From Ancylostoma caninum (Eukaryota > Nematoda > Chromadorea > Rhabditida > Ancylostomatidae): a stretch of DNA of 64,000 nt. The translations under genes and the position numbers were made by a program. The stretch is taken from NCBI GenBank assembly GCA_037903475.1, contig JBAJFG010000360.1:62001-126000 (forward strand), in the 5' to 3' direction. The number at the start of each line of letters is the position of its first letter. The first letter of the stretch is position 1. Positions 1 through 9,441 of the stretch are shown here, piece after piece. The notes under the pieces were generated by a model. It was not told where the DNA came from. It saw only the letters and a list, made by a program, of their open reading frames with translations, and ran no database searches.

Positions 1-69
1 TAGCCGCGCTAACTTCGAATAAATTTGTCCACCTAACAAACCTTGTCGGCACAATAATAATTTGAAAAA

Positions 70-75
70 TTATTA

Positions 76-107
<32 letters not shown>
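70..107. repeat. ATT trinucleotide microsatellite
   Basis: A run of TTA/ATT repeats lies directly before the first hairpin repeat. Confidence 0.85.
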
Positions 108-109
<2 letters not shown>

Positions 110-110
<1 letters not shown>

Positions 111-171
111 GTCTGGCCGTCCGGCTAACGCCGGACTTCCAGACTTCTATTGATGCTCGCTTCGCTCGCAT
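110..171 (+). repeat. Conserved double-stem hairpin repeat, copy 1
   Basis: Positions 110-145 form a two-level hairpin. The outer stem is AGTCTGG/CCAGACT, and the inner stem is GTCCGGC/GCCGGAC with a TAAC loop. It is followed by the direct-repeat motif GCTCGCTTCGCTCGCAT. The same unit recurs on the minus strand at 2347-2382 and 62547-62582. I do not recognise the family; the conserved pairing suggests it acts, or acted, as RNA or as a transposon end. Confidence 0.6.
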
Positions 172-590
172 ACTGCACGTTGAAAGCAAACAGGACTGAT
201 AAAATCTGCATTCTTTCACGCAGTTCTATCGCTCTCCTGAGAAACAATTGATCCCGTAGGTGGTAGCTTTCCCCCATATGACCGAAGTTATGCTCTTAAG
301 TTAGTGGCCGTGAAGAACTGAGTGTAACCAATTCAGTGCAAATGTTATCTTGAAATGATGTAGGCTCAACTGGTTGTTGTGCTAATTCAAGTGATAAGGG
401 TCAACCGGTGTATATAAACGGAAAGGGAGGAGTAGTTCATTCAGACATAAACGGAATGGGAAGGAAACATGGACACGAAAAGAAACGATGTACATCTAAG
501 TGATTTAGGTAGGAAGGTCCGCCGAAAGAGGATAAGCGTACCCCTTATGCAGAAATAGACCCGCCTAGCGAATTCCTATTATTTGTGGAA
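172..590. other. No gene seen
   Basis: This is unique-looking sequence between the hairpin repeat and the minisatellite. I see no open frame, splice pattern or RNA gene in it. Confidence 0.5.
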
Positions 591-1659
591 GCCGGCGCAC
601 CCTTATCACACCGTTGGACCCGACTCCAGGCGTTTCCCCACTTTTGGACGCCGGCGCACTTTTATCACACCGCTGGACCCGACTCCAGGCGTTTCCCCAC
701 TTTTGGACGCCGGCGCACCCTTATCACGCCGCTGGACCCGACTCCAGGCGTTTCCCCACTTTTGGACGCCGGCGCACCCTTATCACACCGTTGGACCCGA
801 CTCCAGGCGTTTCCCCACTTTTGGACGCCGGCGCACCCTTATCACACCGTTGGACCCGACTCCAGGCGTTTCCCCACTTTTGGACGCCGCCGGCGAACCC
901 TTATCACACCGTTGGACCCGACTCCAAGCGTTTCCCCACTTTTGGACGCCGGCGCACCCTTATCACACCGCTGGACCCGACTCCAGGCGTTTCCCCACTT
1001 TTGGACGCCGGCGCACCCTTATCACACCGTTGGACCCGACTCCAGGCGTTTCCCCACTTTTGGACGCCGGCGCACCCTTATCACACCGTTGGACCCGACT
1101 CCAGGCGTTTCCCCACTTTTGGACGCCGGCGCACCCTTATCACACCGTGGACCCGACTCCAGGCGTTTCCCCACTTTGGACGCCGGCGCCCTTATCACAC
1201 CGTTGGACCCGACTCCAGCGTTTCCCCACTTTTGGACGCCGGCGCACCCTTATCACACCGTTGGACCCGACTCCAGGCGTTTCCCCACTTTTGGACGCCG
1301 GCGCACCCTTATCACACCGTGGACCCGACTCCAGGCGTTTCCCCACTTTTGGACGCCTTATCACACCGTTGGACCCGACTCCAAGCGTTTCCCCACTTTT
1401 GGACGCCGGCGCACCCTTATCACACCGTTGGACCCGACTCCAGGCGTTTCCCCACTTTTGGACGCCGCCGGCGAACCCTTATCACACCGTTGGACCCGAC
1501 TCCAAGCGTTTCCCCACTTTTGGACGCCGGCGCACCCTTATCACACCGTTGGACCCGACTCCAGGCGTTTCCCCACTTTTGGACGCCGCCGGCGAACCCT
1601 TATCACACCGTTGGACCCGACTCCAGGCGTTTCCCCACTTTTGGACGCCGGCGCACTCT
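591..1659 (+). repeat. 59-bp minisatellite, about 18 copies
   Basis: The consensus unit runs from GCCGGCGCACCC through TTATCACACCGTTGGACC and CGACTCCAGGCG to TTTCCCCACTTTTGGAC. Eighteen TTTCCCCA blocks can be counted. Most units are 59 bp; three carry an extra 3 bp (GCCGCCGGCGAACCC variant), and several near 1141-1370 have 1-14-bp losses. Because 59 is not a multiple of 3, all three forward frames stay open, giving apparent proteins of 356-384 residues built of the same peptide. I treat these as a by-product of the repeat. Inverted relics lie at 2938-2960 and 61449-61662. Confidence 0.9.
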
Positions 1660-1781
1660 TGCAGCAACAGTGGATCCGGTTTAGAACGTTTTCTTCACTC
1701 TAGGCCACGCCCTCGAATTTCGTTTCACACACACTGACACACACACGTGACAGACAGACTAAGCCCGTTATTATAAGTCAT

Positions 1782-1897
<116 letters not shown>

Positions 1898-1937
1898 ATC
1901 AAAACTATTATTAATGCTTGTGATTTTTTCAGAATAA

Positions 1938-2255
1938 CGCTCAACTACTAGGGCAGGCCCACTTAAAATCGCGTTCCCAAAACCTAACCGTGTACTAAGA
2001 GAAACTGGTTTCACTATCAAGGCAGGAACTGCATTTATCAAAATAAGCAGAAAAATCCTCACTAAGTGTTCCAGTGCTTTGTTCAAACGAGCAGTCAAGT
2101 CCAAGATATGTCTAGCATAGACGAATATGAAAACTTCATTTTTTAACTTAGTGATGACTGCCCAACCAGAATTTGTATTTTAATTGAACTGTGTATCCAT
2201 AGCCTTGTATAGGACAATAAGACACAATAAATCAGTCAATCAATTCCCTCATTGT
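1938..2255 (+). mobile_element. 3' end of a non-LTR retrotransposon (RT C-terminal tail)
   Basis: From 1938 to the stop at 2118-2120 the plus strand encodes a tail containing GFTIKAGTAFIKISRK and SALFKRAVKSKI. It aligns by eye with the end of the longer non-LTR frame at 61655-62293 (KSFTVRAGTAYVSLSKK, SLAAFKRFAIPKI). A 3' stretch ending in AATAAATCAGTCAATCAATT resembles the tail of such an element. The copy is 5'-truncated to about 60 codons. The CR1/jockey-like assignment is inference. Confidence 0.6.
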
Positions 2256-2317
2256 CCTTCAAGAGTTCAACCGTAAAATTTTGGTGAAGCTGTATTCTGT
2301 ATCTGCCCTATTATACA

Positions 2318-2382
2318 TTAATGTGAGCGAAGCGAGGTTCAGAGGAAGTCTGGAGGTCCGGCGTCAGCCAGATGGCCAGACT
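2318..2382 (-). repeat. Conserved double-stem hairpin repeat, copy 2
   Basis: The hairpin is at 2347-2382 on the minus strand with the outer stem AGTCTGG/CCAGACT intact. The inner stem keeps six of seven pairs if a G-U pair is allowed on that strand. The downstream CTCGCTTCGCTCAC motif is retained. It lies about 100 bp beyond a non-LTR 3' end in the opposite orientation, as does copy 3. Confidence 0.6.
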
Positions 2383-2399
2383 GGTTTGTTCATAATTCA

Positions 2400-4110
2400 T
2401 TACTTAATTAAGATAAGACCGCAGAAGCGCATTTCAGGGTCAACAATGTTTTGGCAAATATCCCGGACTTTGCGGAAGCGTTCCGTTGTGCACCTGGAAC
2501 ACGCATGAATCCGCGAAAACGTTGTTCTATGTATTGATCATAGATACTTTTCAATTCCGATTAAAAAATTTTGCTCAGAACAGCTGCTACCATAAAATTT
2601 CCTTTTATTTTGTATTGAAGTATTTTCGTGTCGGATAAAGATGGAAGTTATTAGTTCATCTAATCATGACTCGTAACAACAGGCTTACCTTGTTTGTGTA
2701 TAGCTACATTTGTAGCCTTATCTGTATCTACCCAAGGGGACCGATAAGTATCTTGTGTTATCTGAGCCGATCAGAATCCGTCAAGGTATAACTGCAGCTT
2801 ATGTGGGTGTGTGTGCGTTAGTTTGTCAGTGTGAAATGAAATTCAGGAAGTGTGTCCCAGAGTAACGAAAATGCACTACAACGAGTTGAATACGGCGGCA
2901 GGGTGCTACGCGACGGGTTCTCTCTTCTCTTGGGGCGGTGGCGTCCAAAAGTGGGGGGGAGGTGGAATCGGATCCAAAACTTGGATGCACAAAATTTAGA
3001 CCGGACCTTGCATTTCAGAGCACCCTAGTACGCATGCACATTCATAGAGTTGGCTGCCATTAACTGCCGGGACGGCCGAAACACCTCAGCCCTATGACAT
3101 ACTACACAGCGGCGCCGTCACAGGGACCGTTATCCACCAGAAGGTTTCTCACAACTGCTCTTATGCCAGCACGGTATTCCATGCAAACTATGTGACAAGA
3201 CATTAGAACTCGTCATATTTGGTTCTCTCATTACCATTGGTGTATTGTCCGGTAATGAGTAGCCGGCCTGTCCGGTTAATCGTTCAATCACTACAAGAAT
3301 CCTCCCCTTTACATTAAAATGTGTTCAAAGCAAAAGTAACAACAAATCCTATTGTTAAAGGACTGCCCGAAAACAGGTTTTTCGGTAGTTCTTCACGGAA
3401 TCACAAATACCATCAGTAGCTAATGGAGATTCTTATACGCGAAAGTCTCAAAAAACGACTCTGAACTGGAACGATGTCTTTAAGGCGGAGCATGTTGACG
3501 CTTCAACTATTGAACACTTGCCCGTGCGCATGTTCATGTTCTCACATCTGCAGAACACTCGGAATCACAAAGGAACAAAGAAGGATGAAGATGTCGGCGA
3601 TCTGAAACTCTGTGCATTCTTCAGCGACGCGACTTGATGGCCGCGACAAAGTTTATCACGAGCGATCCAGTTGCAGCGACTGTATCGCCCGCTAGGATAC
3701 ACATCATTTGATGAATGGCGACGGCATCAAATTATTCGTTGGGCTCATCTCACTAAACGTTAGATATTTGGGCTTCATTCACATTTTTTTCCCGTACCTA
3801 GCAGTAGCAAGCTGTGGTGAAAAGCTTTTACGTCAGAATTGTGGATTCTAACTAATTTCAAAAGACCATTTTAGCGTTTCAAACTGGTTCAGCTTCCGTT
3901 TGACTTATTAGGAATAATTACTGTGTTATTTTTTTTTCAAATTATCGTGGAACATCCACAGCGCGAAGGGATGCGAATTTGGTTATGGAGAATGAATGCG
4001 AAATCACTGCAAAATACTGCATTTTGGGAAGAAATTAGGAGCATACCACTTAGAGAAAGGAAAGATATTCTCATCAAATCTCGAGCGGAAAATCTGTAAT
4101 ACTGAAGAAC
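2400..4110. other. No gene seen; one minisatellite relic
   Basis: I find no supportable gene. A single inverted piece of the 59-bp repeat (GGCGTCCAAAAGTGGGG) sits at about 2938-2960. Confidence 0.5.
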
Positions 4111-4165
4111 ACAAACAAATGACTCTGTTTCAGCACAGGTTGAGAACTTCGTCCAAGATTTTATT

Positions 4166-4200
4166 GATGAGCTTTCGGCGCTTAGCGCCTTCTTCAGATC
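4166..4200 (-). ncRNA. Hammerhead-ribozyme-like motif, left PLE copy
   Basis: Mirror image of the motif at 8252-8286: the CTGAAGA core, a GGCGC/GCGCC helix, then GAAA, GC, TC. PLEs are known to encode minimal type I hammerhead motifs. Cleavage activity is not shown by sequence. Confidence 0.5.
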
Positions 4201-4387
4201 TTAACAAAATTATACAATATATGCAATACAACATGGGAATGGGGTGGCTGTTTTTCACCCACCGAACTCGCCGGCAAAGAGGGAGTAATGAATTCGCCAC
4301 GGGACCGCAGTGGGTATTTAAGGGTCGTGATACTGTAATCGGTCCTTCGTTGAATTATCACCGTTCCTCTTGCTTTCCCACAATCGA

Positions 4388-5950
4388 TCAAGCAATAAGT
4401 CTTAAAGCCTCCACAAGCTCCTCCTTGTTGTTGATCTCCGGTTTCCACCGCCTTATTTCTTTTGCCTCTAAGATCTTCCTTTCTAGAGGTTTTTCGAGGT
4501 GGCGATGCAACACTTTAACTTCAAAATCTGGAGCAGACTCTCTTGCGTGCATCGCCGTGCGATGTTTTGAGAAACCGTTGTGGGGGTATGATTGTGGGTG
4601 CACGAGTGCTCGTCGATGCTCATCTAATCTTTTCTTCAGTGGCCTCTCCGATTCTCCTACATATCGCTGGCCACACCCAGTGCATGTGATGAGGTAAACG
4701 GTACCGCGTAAGTGGCAGATTTTCTGATTACGGCAGTACCGACACGATCGCTGGTCACATTCCGTTTCATATAGGCGAGACGACGTTAGCATCTGTTTGA
4801 GTGTTGGCGGTGGTCGTAGTACAAGGCGCACTGGTAGGCCACATTTCCGAACGATGAGATTGATCCGTTTGGAGAAATCATCGTTCACGTATGGCAGAAC
4901 CAATGCGATGCCGTCAGGGGTCGAGAATGGTCTCCACGAACTCGCATTCCCTGTGGTGTAGCCGTTCTCAAATAGGATGCTTTGTATTTGTTCATCACTT
5001 TCTGAGTCTTCTGTGCAAATTCGTTTGCTGGTCATCTCCAAGTTCCGCACTACATTCACCTTCATGTGAAGTGGATGAGCACTCCGGGAATGTAAAATTA
5101 TGTTCTTAGATGAACTTTTCTTGTACCAGCGTATTTCCTTCTTTCCCTCATGAATCCGAACTCTAGTGTTCAGAAATGGTAAGAAGCCATTCCTGTCGGG
5201 TTCTTCGATGGTGAACTTTATGCGAACGTCTTTAGAATTCAAATTCGAGAGTGTGGCAGTTAACTCTGAAGGTGTTGTTCCAACTACAAAAACGTCGTCG
5301 ATGTAACGTTTATAAAAGAGTATTCCAGCTGTTAGCGATGCCCTTTCGACATGATCGAGGTACACAATGGCCAATAGTGGGGCGATGCGTATCCCCATAG
5401 CCAGCCCTCTTTTCTGCGCATAGAACTTGTTGTTAAAGCGAAATATGTTACACTGAAGTGTTGCCGTCAAAAGAGCTTCGATGTCCTTGCTAGAGAAACC
5501 GAATAATTCCACTTCGTTGCAATGATCATTCAGAAGTTCAATCAGAGTTTGGATGGCTGCGGTTCTGTTGATGTTCGTATACAATGAAATTGCATCGTAG
5601 CTAACGTAGCATGCCTTATCCGGAATCTGACAGCGTTGAATTTCATTGATGAATTCGCTCGAGTTCACAATGTGAGCTCCCACGAATCGTAGAAGTGGAG
5701 CAAGGATCTTCACCAGCAGCCGACTTATTCTGTCCGACGGTCCAGCGCAAGATGAGATTATTGGTCGCGTCTTCACTCCAGATATATTCACATGTCTGAA
5801 GTCAACGTTCGGCTCAAGCTTATGGGTTTTGATAAGCGAGTAATACGTCGGAACTTCAGGGTGAGTTGTCAATAAACGCGACATCGTTTTAGCATCGAAC
5901 TTTCCGCGGAGGACAGATTTGACTTCTCGCATCCAAGAATAACTGTTCAT
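4388..5950 (-). CDS. 5'-truncated PLE reverse transcriptase / GIY-YIG endonuclease
   Basis: This is the left copy of the pair. The frame is 520 codons, and homology to the right copy begins at 5924, so the first nine codons are spacer sequence on the opposite strand. It keeps RT motif A (YDAISLYTNI), motif B (GLAMG), motif C (YIDD) and the C-terminal GIY-YIG domain (GTVYLITC, RYVGES). It lacks the PLE N-terminal region of about 170 residues found in the right copy. It differs from the right copy by a few substitutions, for example R versus W in DRISxLL and R versus H in DVxIKF. It is uninterrupted despite truncation, pointing to a recent origin. Without its own 5' end it is probably not autonomous. 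Confidence 0.8.
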   Translation of the reverse strand: MNSYSWMREVKSVLRGKFDAKTMSRLLTTHPEVPTYYSLIKTHKLEPNVDFRHVNISGVKTRPIISSCAGPSDRISRLLVKILAPLLRFVGAHIVNSSEFINEIQRCQIPDKACYVSYDAISLYTNINRTAAIQTLIELLNDHCNEVELFGFSSKDIEALLTATLQCNIFRFNNKFYAQKRGLAMGIRIAPLLAIVYLDHVERASLTAGILFYKRYIDDVFVVGTTPSELTATLSNLNSKDVRIKFTIEEPDRNGFLPFLNTRVRIHEGKKEIRWYKKSSSKNIILHSRSAHPLHMKVNVVRNLEMTSKRICTEDSESDEQIQSILFENGYTTGNASSWRPFSTPDGIALVLPYVNDDFSKRINLIVRKCGLPVRLVLRPPPTLKQMLTSSRLYETECDQRSCRYCRNQKICHLRGTVYLITCTGCGQRYVGESERPLKKRLDEHRRALVHPQSYPHNGFSKHRTAMHARESAPDFEVKVLHRHLEKPLERKILEAKEIRRWKPEINNKEELVEALRLIA

Positions 5951-6021
5951 CTTTCATCAGACCAATTGCTGTACCACCTCCGCGTTGCACAGTACTTGGC
6001 ACAGACACAGTAGATGAAGAT

Positions 6022-8064
6022 ATGAAGGCGTTACTCAATCTCGGTCCTTCGTTTGCGGTCGCAGAACCGGTCACTGAGAAAACTCTTGACTCAGTTATGT
6101 GCGGGATTCATAAATTCGCATATCAGTTAAGGTTGCGATACCAGATAGGTCCAACGGTTCTCGACAAGGTTTCCACGTTGGTTGCTTCTTTCCCGTTTCC
6201 GAAATCCCATATTGGCCTCCCGAAACCTGTCCCTGACCTGGAGCCCAAGATCAAAGCTCTCGAACTAGACTTAAACCGTATCTATCAGGAAGCATCAAGA
6301 TCAAAATTTGAGTCGAATCTAACTTTGCAAGAGCTTAGAGGGTTGAGGAAACTGAAGGATGCAAAGAAGACTTTACGGATAACAGTGGGTGACAAAGACG
6401 GTGCATTCGTCGTCATACCACAAACTCTTGATAAGACCTTAACGACTACGGCGATCGCTGACGGCAGTGTCTACGAACCCAGTTCGAACAGCTGTTTCAC
6501 AAGATCATGTCAACTGCTAAGAGACGTAGTCAAATCTGTCCTCCGCGGAAAGTTCGATGCTAAAACGACGTCGCGTTTATTGACAACTCACCCTGAAGTT
6601 CCGACGTATTACTCGCTTATCAAAACCCATAAGCTTGAGCTGAACGTTGACTTCAGACATGTGAATATATCTGGAGTGAAGACGCGACCAATAATCTCAT
6701 CTTGCGCTGGACCGTCGGACAGAATAAGTTGGCTGCTGGTGAAGATCCTTGCTCCACTTCTACGATTCGTGGGAGCTCACATTGTGAACTCGAGCGAATT
6801 CATCAATGAAATTCAACGCTGTCAGATTCCGGATAAGGCATGCTACGTTAGCTACGATGCAATTTCATTGTATACGAACATCAACAGAACCGCAGCCATC
6901 CAAACTCTGATTGAACTTCTGAATGATCATTGCAACGAAGTGGAATTATTCGGTTTCTCTAGCAAGGACATCGAAGCTCTTTTGACGGCAACACTTCAGT
7001 GTAACATATTTCGCTTTAACAACAAGTTCTATGCGCAGAAAAGAGGGCTGGCTATGGGGATACGCATCGCCCCACTATTGGCCATTGTGTACCTCGATCA
7101 TGTCGAAAGGGCATCGCTAACAGCTGGAATACTCTTTTATAAACGTTACATCGACGACGTTTTTGTAGTTGGAACAACACCTTCAGAGTTAACTGCCACA
7201 CTCTCGAATTTGAATTCTAAAGACGTTCACATAAAGTTCACCATCGAAGAACCCGACAGGAATGGCTTCTTACCATTTCTGAACACTAGAGTTCGGATTC
7301 ATGAGGGAAAGAAGGAAATACGCTGGTACAAGAAAAGTTCATCTAAGAACATAATTTTACATTCCCGGAGTGCTCATCCACTTCACATGAAGGTGAATGT
7401 AGTGCGGAACTTGGAGATGACCAGCAAACGAATTTGCACAGAAGACTCAGAAAGTGATGAACAAATACAAAGCATCCTATTTGAGAACGGCTACACCACA
7501 GGGAATGCGAGTTCGTGGAGACCATTCTCGACCCCTGACGGCATCGCATTGGTTCTGCCATACGTGAACGATGATTTCTCCAAACGGATCAATCTCATCG
7601 TTCGGAAATGTGGCCTACCAGTGCGCCTTGTACTACGACCACCGCCAACACTCAAACAGATGCTAACGTCGTCTCGCCTATATGAAACGGAATGTGACCA
7701 GCGATCGTGTCGGTACTGCCGTAATCAGAAAATCTGCCACTTACGCGGTACCGTTTACCTCATCACATGCACTGGGTGTGGCCAGCGATATGTAGGAGAA
7801 TCGGAGAGGCCACTGAAGAAAAGATTAGATGAGCATCGACGAGCACTCGTGCACCCACAATCATACCCCCACAACGGTTTCTCAAAACATCGCACGGCGA
7901 TGCACGCAAGAGAGTCTGCTCCAGATTTTGAAGTTAAAGTGTTGCATCGCCACCTCGAAAAACCTCTAGAAAGGAAGATCTTAGAGGCAAAAGAAATAAG
8001 GCGGTGGAAACCGGAGATCAACAACAAGGAGGAGCTTGTGGAGGCTTTAAGACTTATTGCTTGA
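6022..8064 (+). CDS. PLE reverse transcriptase with C-terminal GIY-YIG endonuclease
   Basis: An intact 680-codon frame. The N-terminal PLE region (LLNLGPSFAVA, residues 4-14) is followed by TRPIIS at 221-226, RT motif A with Asp279 (YDAISLYTNI), motif B GLAMG 342-346, motif C YIDD 376-379, a Cys-rich linker (residues 559-572) and a GIY-YIG nuclease. The nuclease has GTVYL 576-580, YVG 590-592, and Arg601/His605 in the RLDEHR helix. The protein would copy element RNA and nick target DNA. The true start is uncertain: the frame stays open upstream of Met1 back to about 5925, where TDTVDEDM reads like PLE sequence, so this copy too seems cut at the junction with its inverted partner. Low divergence between the arms suggests a recent insertion. 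Confidence 0.85.
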   Translation: MKALLNLGPSFAVAEPVTEKTLDSVMCGIHKFAYQLRLRYQIGPTVLDKVSTLVASFPFPKSHIGLPKPVPDLEPKIKALELDLNRIYQEASRSKFESNLTLQELRGLRKLKDAKKTLRITVGDKDGAFVVIPQTLDKTLTTTAIADGSVYEPSSNSCFTRSCQLLRDVVKSVLRGKFDAKTTSRLLTTHPEVPTYYSLIKTHKLELNVDFRHVNISGVKTRPIISSCAGPSDRISWLLVKILAPLLRFVGAHIVNSSEFINEIQRCQIPDKACYVSYDAISLYTNINRTAAIQTLIELLNDHCNEVELFGFSSKDIEALLTATLQCNIFRFNNKFYAQKRGLAMGIRIAPLLAIVYLDHVERASLTAGILFYKRYIDDVFVVGTTPSELTATLSNLNSKDVHIKFTIEEPDRNGFLPFLNTRVRIHEGKKEIRWYKKSSSKNIILHSRSAHPLHMKVNVVRNLEMTSKRICTEDSESDEQIQSILFENGYTTGNASSWRPFSTPDGIALVLPYVNDDFSKRINLIVRKCGLPVRLVLRPPPTLKQMLTSSRLYETECDQRSCRYCRNQKICHLRGTVYLITCTGCGQRYVGESERPLKKRLDEHRRALVHPQSYPHNGFSKHRTAMHARESAPDFEVKVLHRHLEKPLERKILEAKEIRRWKPEINNKEELVEALRLIA

Positions 8065-8251
8065 TCGATTGTGGGAAAGCAAGAGGAACGGTGATAATTC
8101 AACGAAGGACCGATTACAGTATCACGACCCTTAAATACCCACTGCGGTCCCGTGGCGAATTCATTACTCCCTCTTTGCCGGCGAGTTCGGTGGGTGAAAA
8201 ACAGCCACCCCATTCCCATGTTGTATTGCATATATTGTATAATTTTGTTAA

Positions 8252-8286
8252 GATCTGAAGAAGGCGCTAAGCGCCGAAAGCTCATC
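8252..8286 (+). ncRNA. Hammerhead-ribozyme-like motif, right PLE copy
   Basis: In order: GAT (helix I), CTGAAGA core at 8255-8261, one extra A, helix II GGCGC-TAA-GCGCC (8263-8275), GAAA (8276-8279), GC, TC as the cleavage-site dinucleotide, and ATC closing helix I. Helix III is reduced to almost nothing, as reported for PLE hammerheads. The extra A before helix II departs from the consensus. It lies about 190 bp after the PLE stop codon. Confidence 0.5.
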
Positions 8287-8383
8287 AATAAAATCTTGGA
8301 CGAAGTTCTCAACCTGTGCTGAAACAGAGTCGATATCGAATGAGACTTCGGGACAACAGCATACTAGTATAACAAACAAATGA

Positions 8384-9300
8384 ATAGAAATAATAGAAAA
8401 CTCAAGGAAGAAGAAAAAATAAGCGACTAACATTTAGACGTAGCGACGCGAGTAAAACGCTCAGCAAGAAAAATGAGTAAAATCGCTGAAGACTCACAAA
8501 GTGGAGTATGGCCAGGCCGTGACTGACCGGTGATTTGGTCGCCACACCATTCTTGTGATTTTGTGAAAGATTTCTACGGATTGCTTTCGGAAATAAGGGG
8601 GTGTAGAATAACCACAGCATCTTTTGTAATTGCAAGTTAAATCACGTGGCGGTAAAATTCCAGTCACTGCAAGTATGCCCAGCCTTTAGGAGTATTCCTA
8701 GACTTCGCCGGCAATCGTGGTGATCGCCACTACAGCCGGCTGTTGTCGCGAGCACCACGACCGCCGGCGATCGCCACATGGATGAAGTGAATGAGAGACT
8801 TCAGATATGAGAGATGATGTGGCGTGGCGATCGATAGGCTTCTTTTCCCCTATCGCTCACATCGCCAGTTCATTTTGGGCGCGAGAGCACGGGCGATGAG
8901 CTCCGTTTGGCAGCGATTCGTGGCGATGTAGTGTGGCAATCGATACATATCATTCTCGCAGTCCTTATCTCTTATATCGCTGGTTCGTTTTTATTCATTT
9001 GGAATTGGCGAATTATGGGGACACTCTAATCTATGCATAGAGATTTGCAAGGATAGAGTTTCTACTTTTGAGGTGAACGTGGAAGACTTACGATACTCCA
9101 AGGAGAGCTGATGAAGCTGATTTCAATTGTATTGTCGGCCTAACCCAAGTCATTCAAACCATCAACCGGGGCCTGCCCTGCACCGAGGAAGTAAAGGCCG
9201 TAACTTGCCCGGTACCTCACATTTGCTGTCGACCTGTCCCATGAAAGTACCTGAGTAGTTGTGAACAATTGTTGTTGAGATGGGGACAATTTATACTAGG
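8384..9300. other. No gene; GGCGATCGCC-rich patch
   Basis: From 8700 to 8960 the sequence repeats variants of GGCGAT and GCGATCGCCA on both strands (for example GGCGATCGCCACATGG and GTGGCGATCGATAGG). No coding signal is seen. Similar GCGAT-rich patches lie at 18330-18540 and 20270-20400. Confidence 0.45.
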
Positions 9301-9329
9301 GTGTGTGTATCAGACGCACGCATACAAAT

Positions 9330-9441
9330 GCGACGGAATTTCCATGAGGACCGGTCAACGCGGCACGTGCAAAGGGACGTGCTGCGTCGTGTAATGCTAC
9401 CAATCTCCGGAGTCCGCTGCCTTCCCAGCTGAGCTAGTCGA
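9330..9441 (-). repeat. tRNA-like (SINE-like) dispersed repeat
   Basis: The minus strand at 9425-9436 reads TAGCTCAGCTGG, a perfect match to the RNA polymerase III box A of tRNA genes, followed by AAGGCAGCGGACTCCGGAG. I find no good box B, so it is not a functional tRNA call. The adjacent block (TTTCCATGAGGACCGGTCAAC, 9341 on) has a diverged relative near 55965, which supports a dispersed SINE-like family. Confidence 0.4.

Larger units (their letters stand above)
4111..8383. mobile_element. Head-to-head pair of Penelope-like elements
   Basis: Two copies of one PLE point away from each other. The arms 4121-5924 and 6528-8331 are reverse complements, both exactly 1804 bp, with only a few substitutions. 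The 603-bp spacer (5925-6527) carries the extra N-terminal part of the right copy. The 12-mer ACAAACAAATGA flanks the pair at 4111-4122 and 8372-8383 and may be a target site duplication. If so, the right copy has 40 bp more 3' sequence than the left and the pair was inserted as one unit. Partial inverted copies joined to longer ones are known for Penelope elements. Confidence 0.8.

Noticed and set aside
591..1659. CRISPR-like array
   Set aside because: The units are contiguous 59-bp copies without variable spacers, in a eukaryotic context.
583..1737. Three overlapping forward frames of 356-384 codons with repeated peptide
   Set aside because: They are the 59-bp minisatellite read in three frames; the same peptide recurs in all three and no splice or start context supports a gene.
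3996..4697. 233-codon plus-strand frame (and the mirror 185-codon frame at 7755-8312)
   Set aside because: Antisense to the PLE nuclease frames; present only because the arms are inverted copies.
4891..5109. 72-codon frame repeated at 7343-7561
   Set aside because: Identical antisense shadow of the PLE coding region in both arms.
9380..9441. Functional tRNA gene
   Set aside because: Only box A and part of the D arm fit; no box B and no plausible acceptor stem.
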